A stretch of 64,000 bases of DNA from Dichetophora obliterata (taxonomy: Eukaryota > Arthropoda > Insecta > Diptera > Sciomyzidae), in the NCBI GenBank assembly GCA_963920525.1, contig OY986440.1:1774673-1838672 (forward strand), written 5' to 3'. The stretch's first letter is position 1, and each line of letters starts with the position of its first letter. A program made the position numbers and the translations under genes. Below are positions 34,945 to 48,000 of the stretch, piece by piece. Below the pieces are notes generated by a model. The model was not told the DNA's origin, searched no databases, and saw nothing but the letters and a program-made list of their open reading frames with translations.

Positions 34945-37900
34945 TTGAAACCAGTTTCAATGCCTTCCTACACTCATTACCAATTCCTAGAGAACCCTAT
35001 GATTTTGAAATTTTATAATTTTGAAATTCTGACGACGGATTCGGATTCAGTGACCCATATTTTGTGTATGATTTTTTTTTTGCCTTCCCCGAATTCTCAA
35101 AACTACAGAAAAAGAAGGTGGCAACCCTATCCACCATCTTGAATTTTAAAATTCTGACTTCAGATTCGAAATCAGCGACCCCTAAACACTAATAAATGAC
35201 GTTTAAAATTCTTAAAAAGACATATTATTAGGTGGCAACCCTATTATTTCGAATCTTTATAATTTTGAAATTCTGACGACGGATTCGGATTCAGTGACCC
35301 ATATTTCGCATATGATTTTTTTTTTGCCTTCCCCGAATTCTCAAAACTACAGAAAAAGAAGGTGGCAACCCTATCCACCATCTTGAATTTTAAAATTCTG
35401 ACTTCAGATTCGAAATCAGCGACCCCTAAACACTAATAAATGACTACAAACTACAAAAAATAAAGGTGGCAACCCTATCCACCATCTTGAATTTTAAAAT
35501 TCTGACCTTAGATTCGAAATCAGCGATAAAATTAATTTTGTCCTTGAAAAAACACCCCAGATTAAACCGGATATTTTTTCCATAGCGACTCTCACAAAAG
35601 CCACATGGCGGCCATCATTAAAAAATTGTCAACTCTGCGCCTCTCCTAAGCGGCCATTATACTTTTGTGGAAGGAGGAGGAGCCACAAAAACAGCCAGTG
35701 TTGTGCAAAAGTTTATGAGAAGTATAAGTGTTGTGTAAATTTGAAACCAGTTTCAATGCCTTCCTACACTCATTACCAATTCCTAGAGAACCCTATGATT
35801 TTGAAATTTTATAATTTTGAAATTCTGACGACGGATTCGGATTCAGTGACCCATATTTTGCGTATGATTTTTTTTTGCCTTCCCCGAATTCTCAAAACTA
35901 CAGAAAAAGAAGGTGGCAACCCTATCCACCATCTTGAATTTTAAAATTCTGACTTCAGATTCTAAATCAGCGACCCCTAAACACTAATAAATGACGTTTA
36001 AAATTCTTAAAAAGACATATTATTAGGTGGCAACCCTATTATTTCGAATCTTTATAATTTTGAAATTCTGACGACGGATTCGAATTCAGTGACCCATATT
36101 TTGTGTATGATTTTTTTTTGCCTTCCCCGAATTCTCAAAACTACAGAAAAAGAAGGTGGCAACCCTATCCACCATCTTGAATTTTAAAATTCTGACTTCA
36201 GATTCGAAATCAGCGACCTCTAAACACTAATAAATGACTACAAACTACAAAAAATAAAGGTGGCAACCCTATCCACCATCTTGAATTTTAAAATTCTGAC
36301 CTTAGATTCGAAATCAGCGATAAAATTAATTTTGACCTTGAAAAAACACCCCAGATTAAACCGGATATTTTTTCCATAGCGACTCTCACAAAAGCCACAT
36401 GGCGGCCATCATTAAAAAATTGTCAACTCTGCGCCTCTCCTAAGCGGCCATTATACTTTTGTGGAAGGAGGAGGAACCACAAAAACAGCCAGTGTTGTGC
36501 AAAAGTTTATGAGAAGTATAAGTGTTGTGTAAATTTGAAACCAGTTTCAATGCCTTCCTACACTCATTACCAATTCCTAGAGAACCCTATGATTTTGAAA
36601 TTTTATAATTTTGAAATTCTGACGACGGATTCGGATTCAGTGACCCATATTTTGGGTATGATTTTTTTTTTGCCTTCCCCGAATTCTCAAAACTACAGAA
36701 AAAGAAGGTGGCAACCCTATCCACCATCTTGAATTTTAAAATTCTGACTTCAGATTCGAAATCAGCGACCCCTAAACACTAATAAATGACGTTTAAAATT
36801 CTTAAAAAGACATATTATTAGGTGGCAACCCTATTATTTCGAATCTTTATAATTTTGAAATTCTGACGACGGATTCGGATTCAGTGACCCATATTTTGTG
36901 TATGATTTTTTTTTGCCTTCCCCGAATTCTCAAAACTACAGAAAAAGAAGGTGGCAACCCTATCCACCATCTTGAATTTTAAAATTCTGACTTCAGATTC
37001 GAAATCAGCGACCCCTAAACACTAATAAATGACGTTTAAAATTCTTAAAAAGACATATTATTAGGTGGCAACCCTATTATTTCGAATCTTTATAATTTTG
37101 AAATTCTGACGACGGATTCGGATTCAGTGACCCATATTTTGTGCATGATTTTTTTTGCCTTCCCCGAATTCTCAAAACTACAGAAAAAGAAGGTGGCAAC
37201 CCTATTCACCATCTTGAATTTTAAAATTCTGACTTCAGATTCGAAATCAGCGACCCCTAAACACTAATAAATGACTACAAACTACAAAAAATAAAGGTGG
37301 CAACCCTATCCACCATCTTGAATTTTAAAATTCTGACCTTAGATTCGAAATCAGCGATAAAATTAATTTTGACCTTGAAAAAACACCCCAGATTAAACCG
37401 GATATTTTTTCCATAGCGACTCTCACAAAAGCCACATGGCGGCCATCATTAAAAAATTGTCAACTCTGCGCCTCTCCTAAGCGGCCATTATACTTTTGTG
37501 GAAGGAGGAGGAGCCACAAAAACAGCCAGTGTTGTGCAAAAGTTTATGAGAAGTATAAGTGTTGTGTAAATTTGAAACCAGTTTCAATGCCTTCCTACAC
37601 TCATTACCAATTCCTAGAGAACCCTATGATTTTGAAATTTTATAATTTTGAAATTCTGACGACGGATTCGGATTCAGTGACCCATATTTTGTGTATGATT
37701 TTTTTTTTGCCTTCCCCGAATTCTCAAAACTACAGAAAAAGAAGGTGGCAACCCTATCCACCATCTTGAATTTTAAAATTCTGACTTCAGATTCCAAATC
37801 AGCGACCCCTAAACACTAATAAATGACGTTTAAAATTCTTAAAAAGACATATTATTAGGTGGCAACCCTATTATTTCGAATCTTTATAATTTTGAAATTC

Positions 37901-39957
37901 TGACGACGGATTCGGATTCAGTGACCCATATTTTGTGTATGATTTTTTTTTGCCTTCCCCGAATTCTCAAAACTACAGAAAAAGAAGGTGGCAACCCTAT
38001 CCACCATCTTGAATTTTAAAATTCTGACTTCAGATTCGAAATCAGCGACCCCTAAACACTAATAAATGACTACAAACTACAAAAAATAAAGGTGGCAACC
38101 CTATCCACCATCTTGAATTTTAAAATTCTGACCTTAGATTCGAAATCAGCGATAAAATTAATTTTGACCTTGAAAAAACACCCCAGATTAAACCGGATAT
38201 TTTTTCCATAGCGACTCTCACAAAAGCCACATGGCGGCCATCATTAAAAAATTGTCAACTCTGCGCCTCTCCTAAGCGGCCATTATACTTTTGTGGAAGG
38301 AGGAGGAGCCACAAAAACAGCCAGTGTTGTGCAAAAGTTTATGAGAAGTATAAGTGTTGTGTAAATTTGAAACCAGTTTCAATGCCTTCCTACACTCATT
38401 ACCAATTCCTAGAGAACCCTATGATTTTGAAATTTTATAATTTTGAAATTCTGACGACGGATTCGGATTCAGTGACCCATATTTTGCGTATGATTTTTTT
38501 TTTGCCTTCCCCGAATTCTCAAAACTACAGAAAAAGAAGGTGGCAACCCTATCCACCATCTTGAATTTTAAAATTCTGACTTCAGATTCGAAATCAGCGA
38601 CCCCTAAACACTAATAAATGACGTTTACAATTCTTAAAAAGACATATTATTAGGTGGCAACCCTATTATTTCGAATCTTTATAATTTTGAAATTCTGACA
38701 ACGGATTCGGATTCAGTGACCCATATTTTGTGTATGATTTTTTTTGCCTTCCCCGAATTCTCAAAACTACAGAAAAAGAAGGTGGCAACCCTATCCACCA
38801 TCTTGAATTTTAAAATTCTGACTTCAGATTCGAAATCAGCGACCCCTAAACACTAATAAATGACTACAAACTACAAAAAATAAAGGTGGCAACCCTATCC
38901 ACCATCTTGAATTTTAAAATTCTGACCTTAGATTCGAAATCAGCGATAAAATTAATTTTGACCTTGAAAAAACACCCCAGATTAAACCGGATATTTTTTC
39001 CATAGCGACTCTCACAAAAGCCACATGGCGGCCATCATTAAAAAATTGTCAACTCTGCGCCTCTCCTAAGCGGCCATTATACTTTTGTGGAAGGAGGAGG
39101 AGCCACAAAAACAGCCAGTGTTGTGCAAAAGTTTATGAGAAGTATAAGTGTTGTGTAAATTTGAAACCAGTTTCAATGCCTTCCTACACTCATTACCAAT
39201 TCCTAGAGAACCCTATGATTTTGAAATTTTATAATTTTGAAATTCTGACGACGGATTCGGATTCAGTGACCCATATTTTGCGTATGATTTTTTTTTTGCC
39301 TTCCCCGAATTCTCAAAACTACAGAAAAAGAAGGTGGCAACCCTATCCACCATCTTGAATTTTAAAATTCTGACTTCAGATTCGAAATCAGCGACCCCTA
39401 AACACTAATAAATGACGTTTAAAATTCTTAAAAAGACATATTATTAGGTGGCAACCCTATTATTTCGAATCTTTATAATTTTGAAATTCTGACGACGGAT
39501 TCGGATTCAGTGACCCATATTTTGCATATGATTTTTTTTTTTGCCTTCCCCGAATTCTCAAAACTACAGAAAAAGAAGGTGGCAACCCTATCCACCATCT
39601 TGAATTTTAAAATTCTGACTTCAGATTCGAAATCAGCGACCCCTAAACACTAATAAATGACTACAAACTACAAAAAATAAAGGTGGCAACCCTATCCACC
39701 ATCTTGAATTTTAAAATTCTGACCTTAGATTCGAAATCAGCGATAAAATTAATTTTGACCTTGAAAAAACACCCCAGATTAAACCGGATATTTTTTCCAT
39801 AGCGACTCTCACAAAAGCCACATGGCGGCCATCATTAAAAAATTGTCAACTCTGCGCCTCTCCTAAGCGGCCATTATACTTTTGTGGAAGGAGGAGGAGC
39901 CACAAAAACAGCCAGTGTTGTGCAAAAGTTTATGAGAAGTATAAGTGTTGTGTAAAT
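34945..39957 (+). repeat. Mixed segment rich in private mutations
   Basis: Monomer starts: 34945, 35741, 36535 (1037 bp), 37572, 38367, 39161. It lies between type B and type C and shows an unusual density of changes seen once or twice in the window: T35541, T35963, A36083, T36219, A36476, GG at 36655-36656, C37144, T37206, C37795, C38628, A38700. It matches no HOR in full and looks like a less homogenised boundary between two amplification domains. Confidence 0.85.
36535..37571 (+). repeat. 1037-bp monomer with three 244-bp subrepeats, independent of type A
   Basis: It is a three-subrepeat monomer, three bases shorter than the type A triples because of shorter poly-T runs. It lacks CAACGCTATT and instead carries TGCATG (C37144) and CTATTCACC (T37206). 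The flanking monomers are 796-class, not 552. It therefore probably arose by a separate unequal exchange. Confidence 0.9.
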
Positions 39958-42900
39958 TTGAAACCAGTTTCAATGCCTTCCTACACTCATTACCAATTCC
40001 TAGAGAACCCTATGATTTTGAAATTTTATAATTTTGAAATTCTGACGACGGATTCGGATTCAGTGACCCATATTTTGTGTATGATTTTTTTTTTGCCTTC
40101 CCCGAATTCTCAAAACTACAGAAAAAGAAGGTGGCAACCCTATCCACCATCTTGAATTTTAAAATTCTGACTTCAGATTCGAAATCAGCGACCCCTAAAC
40201 ACTAATAAATGACGTTTAAAATTCTTAAAAAGACATATTATTAGGTGGCAGCCCTATTATTTCGAATCTTTATAATTTTGAAATTCCGACGACGGATTCG
40301 GATTCAGTGACCCATATTTTGTGTATGATTTTTTTTGCCTTCCCCGAATTCTCAAAACTACAGAAAAAGAAGGTGGCAACCCTATCCACCATCTTGAATT
40401 TTAAAATTCTGACTTCAGATTCGAAATCACTGACCCCTAAACACTAATAAATGACTACAAACTACAAAAAATAAAGGTGGCAACCCTATCCACCATCTTG
40501 AATTTTAAAATTCTGACCTTAGATTCGAAATCAGCGATAAAATTAATTTTGACCTTGAAAAAACACCCCAGATTAAACCGGATATTTTTTCCATAGCGAC
40601 TCTCACAAAAGCCACATGGCGGCCATCATTAAAAAATTGTCAACTCTGCGCCTCTCCTAAGCGGCCATTATACTTTTGTGGAAGGAGGAGGAGCCACAAG
40701 AACAGCCAGTGTTGTGCAAAAGTTTATGAGAAGTATAAGTGTTGTGTAAATTTGAAACCAGTTTCAATGCCTTCCTACACTCATTACCAATTCCTAGAGA
40801 ACCCTATGATTTTGAAATTTTATAATTTTGAAATTCTGACGACGGATTCGGATTCAGTGACCCATATTTTGCGTATGATTTTTTTTTTGCCTTCCCCGAA
40901 TTCTCAAAACTACAGAAAAAGAAGGTGGCAACCCTATCCACCATCTTGAATTTTAAAATTCTGACTTCAGATTCCAAATCAGCGACCCCTAAACACTAAT
41001 AAATGACGTTTAAAATTCTTAAAAAGACATATTATTAGGTGGCAACCCTATTATTTCGAATCTTTATAATTTTGAAATTCTGACGACGGATTCGGATTCA
41101 GTGACCCATATTTTGTGTATGATTTTTTTTTTGCCTTCCCCGAATTCTCAAAACTACAGAAAAAGAAGGTGGCAACCCTATCCACCATCTTGAATTTTAA
41201 AATTCTGACTTCAGATTCGAAATCAGCGACCCCTAAACACTAATAAATGACTACAAACTACAAAAAATAAAGGTGGCAACCCTATCCACCATCTTGAATT
41301 TTAAAATTCTGACCTTAGATTCGAAATCAGCGATAAAATTAATTTTGACCTTGAAAAAACACCCCAGATTAAACCGGATATTTTTTCCATAGCGACTCTC
41401 ACAAAAGCCACATGGCGGCCATCATTAAAAAATTGTCAACTCTGCGCCTCTCCTAAGCGGCCATTATACTTTTGTGCAAGGAGGAGGAGCCACAAGAACA
41501 GCCAGTGTTGTGCAAAAGTTTATGAGAAGTATAAGTGTTGTGTAAATTTGAAACCAGTTTCAATGCCTTCCTACACTCATTACCAATTCCTAGAGAACCC
41601 TATGATTTTGAAATTTTATAATTTTGAAATTCTGACGACGGATTCGGATTCAGTGACCCATATTTTGTGTATGATTTTTTTTTTGCCTTCCCCGAATTCT
41701 CAAAACTACAGAAAAAGAAGGTGGCAACCCTATCCACCATCTCGAATTTTAAAATTCTGACTTCAGATTCGAAATCAGCGACCCCTAAACACTAATAAAT
41801 GACTACAAACTACAAAAAATAAAGGTGGCAACCCTATCCACCATCTTGAATTTTAAAATTCTGACCTTAGATTCGAAATCAGCGATAAAATTAATTTTGT
41901 CCTTGAAAAAACACCCCAGATTAAACCGGATATTTTTTCCATAGCGACTCTCACAAAAGCCACATGGCGGCCATCATTAAAAAATTGTCAACTCTGCGCC
42001 TCTCCTAAGCGGCCATTATACTTTTGTGGAAGGAGGAGGAGCCACAAAAACAGCCAGTGTTGTGCAAAAGTTTATGAGAAGTATAAGTGTTGTGTAAATT
42101 TGAAACCAGTTTCAATGCCTTCCTACACTCATTACCAATTCCTAGAGAACCCTATGATTTTGAAATTTTATAATTTTGAAATTCTGACGACGGATTCGGA
42201 TTCAGTGACCCATATTTTGTCTATGATTTTTTTTTGCCTTCCCCGAATTCTCAAAACTACAGAAAAAGAAGGTGGCAACCCTATCCACCATCTTGAATTT
42301 TAAAATTCTGACTTCAGATTCGAAATCAGCGACCCCTAAACACTAATAAATGACGTTTAAAATTCTTAAAAAGACATATTATTAGGTGGCAACCCTATTA
42401 TTTCGAATCTTTATAATTTTGAAATTCTGACGACGGATTCGGATTCAGTGACCCATATTTTGTGTATGATTTTTTTTTTGCCTTCCCCGAATTCTCAAAA
42501 CTACAGAAAAAGAAGGTGGCAACCCTATCCACCATCTTGAATTTTAAAATTCTGACTTCAGATTCGAAATCAGCGACCCCTAAACACTAATAAATGACTA
42601 CAAACTACAAAAAATAAAGGTGGCAACCCTATCCACCATCTTGAATTTTAAAATTCTGACCTTAGATTCGAAATCAGCGATAAAATTAATTTTGACCTTG
42701 AAAAAACACCCCAGATTAAACCGGATATTTTTTCCATAGCGACTCTCACAAAAGCCACATGGCGGCCATCATTAAAAAATTGTCAATTCTGCGCCTCTCC
42801 TAAGCGGCCATTATACTTTTGTGCAAGGAGGAGGAGCCACAAGAACAGCCAGTGTTGTGCAAAAGTTTATGAGAAGTATAAGTGTTGTGTAAATTTGAAA

Positions 42901-45039
42901 CCAGTTTCAATGCCTTCCTACACTCATTACCAATTCCTAGAGAACCCTATGATTTTGAAATTTTATAATTTTGAAATTCTGACGACGGATTCGGATTCAG
43001 TGACCCATATTTTGCGTATGATTTTTTTTTTGCCTTCCCCGAATTCTCAAAACTACAGAAAAAGAAGGTGGCAACCCTATCCACCATCTTGAATTTTAAA
43101 ATTCTGACTTCAGATTCGAAATCAGCGACCCCTAAACACTAATAAATGACGTTTAAAATTCTTAAAAAGACATATTATTAGGTAGCAACCCTATTATTTC
43201 GAATCTTTATAATTTTGAAATTCTGACGACGGATTCGGATTCAGTGACCCATATTTTGTGTATGATTTTTTTTTTGCCTTCCCCGAATTCTCAAAACTAC
43301 AGAAAAAGAAGGTGGCAACCCTATCCACCATCTTGAATTTTAAAATTCTGACTTCAGATTCGAAATCAGCGACCCCTAAACACTAATAAATGACTACAAA
43401 CTACAAAAAATAAAGGTGGCAACCCTATCCACCATCTTGAATTTTAAAATTCTGACCTTAGATTCGAAATCAGCGATAAAATTAATTTTGACCTTGAAAA
43501 AACACCCCAGATTAAACCGGATATTTTTTCCATAGCGACTCTCACAAAAGCCACATGGCGGCCATCATTAAAAAATTGTCAACTCTGCGCCTCTCCTAAG
43601 CGGCCATTATACTTTTGTGGAAGGAGGAGGAGCCACAAAAACAGCCAGTGTTGTGCAAAAGTTTATGAGAAGTATAAGTGTTGTGTAAATTTGAAACCAG
43701 TTTCAATGCCTTCCTACACTCATTACCAATTCCTAGAGAACCCTATGATTTTGAAATTTTATAATTTTGAAATTCTGACGACGGATTCGGATTCAGTGAC
43801 CCATATTTTGCGTATGATTTTTTTTTTGCCTTCCCCGAATTCTCAAAACTACAGAAAAAGAAGGTGGCAACCCTATCCACCATCTTGAATTTTAAAATTC
43901 TGACTTCAGATTCGAAATCAGCGACCCCTAAACACTAATAAATGACTACAAACTACAAAAAATAAAGGTGGCAACCCTATCCACCATCTTGAATTTTAAA
44001 ATTCTGACCTTAGATTCGAAATCAGCGATAAAATTAATTTTGACCTTGAAAAAACACCCCAGATTAAACCGGATATTTTTTCCATAGCGACTCTCACAAA
44101 AGCCACATGGCGGCCATCATTAAAAAATTGTCAACTCTGCGCCTCTCCTAAGCGGCCATTATACTTTTGTGGAAGGAGGAGGAGCCACAAGAACAGCCAG
44201 TGTTGTGCAAAAGTTTATGAGAAGTATAAGTGTTGTGTAAATTTGAAACCAGTTTCAATGCCTTCCTACACTCATTACCAATTCCTAGAGAACCCTATGA
44301 TTTTGAAATTTTATAATTTTGAAATTCTGACGACGGATTCGGATTCAGTGACCCATATTTTGCGTATGATTTTTTTTTTGCCTTCCCCGAATTCTCAAAA
44401 CTACAGAAAAAGAAGGTGGCAACCCTATCCACCATCTTGAATTTTAAAATTCTGACTTCAGATTCGAAATCAGCGACCCCTAAACACTAATAAATGACGT
44501 TTAAAATTCTTAAAAAGACATATTATTAGGTGGCAACCCTATTATTTCGAATCTTTATAATTTTGAAATTCTGACGACGGATTCGGATTCAGTGACCCAT
44601 ATTTTGCATATGATTTTTTTTTTTGCCTTCCCCGAATTCTCAAAACTACAGAAAAAGAAGGTGGCAACCCTATCCACCATCTTGAATTTTAAAATTCTGA
44701 CTTCAGATTCGAAATCAGCGACCCCTAAACACTAATAAATGACTACAAACTACAAAAAATAAAGGTGGCAACCCTATCCACCATCTTGAATTTTAAAATT
44801 CTGACCTTAGATTCGAAATCAGCGATAAAATTAATTTTGACCTTGAAAAAACACCCCAGATTAAACCGGATATTTTTTCCATAGCGACTCTCACAAAAGC
44901 CACATGGCGGCCATCATTAAAAAATTGTCAACTCTGCGCCTCTCCTAAGCGGCCATTATACTTTTGTGGAAGGAGGAGGAGCCACAAAAACAGCCAGTGT
45001 TGTGCAAAAGTTTATGAGAAGTATAAGTGTTGTGTAAAT
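39958..45039 (+). repeat. Type C higher-order repeat, block 1 (5082 bp, 7 monomers)
   Basis: Monomer starts: 39958, 40752, 41548 (552 class), 42100, 42895, 43691 (552 class), 44243. It opens with the marked monomer: GGCAGCCC near 40249, CCGACG, T8, CACTGACC near 40428, then a CCACAAG core. It lacks the CAACTCCTAG short monomers of later type C blocks. Other variants are C40975, CTCGAATTTT near 41742, GTGC hairpin breaks near 41476 and 42824, and GGTAGC near 43183. Confidence 0.88.
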
Positions 45040-48000
45040 TTGAAACCAGTTTCAATGCCTTCCTACACTCATTACCAATTCCTAGAGAACCCTATGATTT
45101 TGAAATTTTATAATTTTGAAATTCTGACGACGGATTCGGATTCAGTGACCCATATTTTGTGTATGATTTTTTTTTTGCCTTCCCCGAATTCTCAAAACTA
45201 CAGAAAAAGAAGGTGGCAACCCTATCCACCATCTTGAATTTTAAAATTCTGACTTCAGATTCGAAATCAGCGACCCCTAAACACTAATAAATGACGTTTA
45301 AAATTCTTAAAAAGACATATTATTAGGTGGCAGCCCTATTATTTCGAATCTTTATAATTTTGAAATTCCGACGACGGATTCGGATTCAGTGACCCATATT
45401 TTGTGTATGATTTTTTTTGCCTTCCCCGAATTCTCAAAACTACAGAAAAAGAAGGTGGCAACCCTATCCACCATCTTGAATTTTAAAATTCTGACTTCAG
45501 ATTCGAAATCACTGACCCCTAAACACTAATAAATGACTACAAACTACAAAAAATAAAGGTGGCAACCCTATCCACCATCTTGAATTTTAAAATTCTGACC
45601 TTAGATTCGAAATCAGCGATAAAATTAATTTTGACCTTGAAAAAACACCCCAGATTAAACCGGATATTTTTTCCATAGCGACTCTCACAAAAGCCACATG
45701 GCGGCCATCATTAAAAAATTGTCAACTCTGCGCCTCTCCTAAGCGGCCATTATACTTTTGTGGAAGGAGGAGGAGCCACAAGAACAGCCAGTGTTGTGCA
45801 AAAGTTTATGAGAAGTATAAGTGTTGTGTAAATTTGAAACCAGTTTCAATGCCTTCCTACACTCATTACCAATTCCTAGAGAACCCTATGATTTTGAAAT
45901 TTTATAATTTTGAAATTCTGACGACGGATTCGGATTCAGTGACCCATATTTTGCGTATGATTTTTTTTTTGCCTTCCCCGAATTCTCAAAACTACAGAAA
46001 AAGAAGGTGGCAACCCTATCCACCATCTTGAATTTTAAAATTCTGACTTCAGATTCGAAATCAGCGACCCCTAAACACTAATAAATGACGTTTAAAATTC
46101 TTAAAAAGACATATTATTAGGTGGCAACCCTATTATTTCGAATCTTTATAATTTTGAAATTCTGACGACGGATTCGGATTCAGTGACCCATATTTTGTGT
46201 ATGATTTTTTTTTTGCCTTCCCCGAATTCTCAAAACTACAGAAAAAGAAGGTGGCAACCCTATCCACCATCTTGAATTTTAAAATTCTGACTTCAGATTC
46301 GAAATCAGCGACCCCTAAACACTAATAAATGACTACAAACTACAAAAAATAAAGGTGGCAACCCTATCCACCATCTTGAATTTTAAAATTCTGACCTTAG
46401 ATTCGAAATCAGCGATAAAATTAATTTTGACCTTGAAAAAACACCCCAGATTAAACCGGATATTTTTTCCATAGCGACTCTCACAAAAGCCACATGGCGG
46501 CCATCATTAAAAAATTGTCAACTCTGCGCCTCTCCTAAGCGGCCATTATACTTTTGTGGAAGGAGGAGGAGCCACAAAAACAGCCAGTGTTGTGCAAAAG
46601 TTTATGAGAAGTATAAGTGTTGTGTAAATTTGAAACCAGTTTCAATGCCTTCCTACACTCATTACCAATTCCTAGAGAACCCTATGATTTTGAAATTTTA
46701 TAATTTTGAAATTCTGACGACGGATTCGGATTCAGTGACCCATATTTTGCGTATGATTTTTTTTTTGCCTTCCCCGAATTCTCAAAACTACAGAAAAAGA
46801 AGGTGGCAACCCTATCCACCATCTTGAATTTTAAAATTCTGACTTCAGATTCGAAATCAGCGACCCCTAAACACTAATAAATGACGTTTAAAATTCTTAA
46901 AAAGACATATTATTAGGTGGCAACCCTATTATTTCGAATCTTTATAATTTTGAAATTCTGACGACGGATTCGGATTCAGTGACCCATATTTTGCGTATGA
47001 TTTTTTTTTTTGCCTTCCCCGAATTCTCAAAACTACAGAAAAAGAAGGTGGCAACCCTATCCACCATCTTGAATTTAAAAATTCTGACTTCAGATTCGAA
47101 ATCAGCGACCCCTAAACACTAATAAATGACTACAAACTACAAAAAATAAAGGTGGCAACCCTATCCACCATCTTGAATTTTAAAATTCTGACCTTAGATT
47201 CGAAATCAGCGATAAAATTAATTTTGACCTTGAAAAAACACCCCAGATTAAACCGGATATTTTTTCCATAGCGACTCTCACAAAAGCCACATGGCGGCCA
47301 TCATTAAAAAATTGTCAACTCTGCGCCTCTCCTAAGCGGCCATTATACTTTTGTGGAAGGAGGAGGAGCCACAAAAACAGCCAGTGTTGTGCAAAAGTTT
47401 ATGAGAAGTATAAGTGTTGTGTAAATTTGAAACCAGTTTCAATGCCTTCCTACACTCATTACCAACTCCTAGAGAACCCTATGATTTTGAAATTTTATAA
47501 TTTTGAAATTCTGACGACGGATTCGGATTCAGTGACCCATATTTTGCGTATGATTTTTTTTTTGCCTTCCCCGAATTCTCAAAACTACAGAAAAAGAAGG
47601 TGGCAACCCTATCCACCATCTTGAATTTTAAAATTCTGACTTCAGATTCGAAATCAGCGACCCCTAAACACTAATAAATGACTACAAACTACAAAAAATA
47701 AAGGTGGCAACCCTATCCACCATCTTGAATTTTAAAATTCTGACCTTAGATTCGAAATCAGCGATAAAATTAATTTTGACCTTGAAAAAACACCCCAGAT
47801 TAAACCGGATATTTTTTCCATAGCGACTCTCACAAAAGCCACATGGCGGCCATCAATAAAAAATTGTCAACTCTGTGCCTCTCCTAAGCGGCCATTATAC
47901 TTTTGTGGAAGGAGGAGGAGCCACAAAAACAGCCAGTGTTGTGCAAAAGTTTATGAGAAGTATAAGTGTTGTGTAAATTTGAAACCAGTTTCAATGCCTT

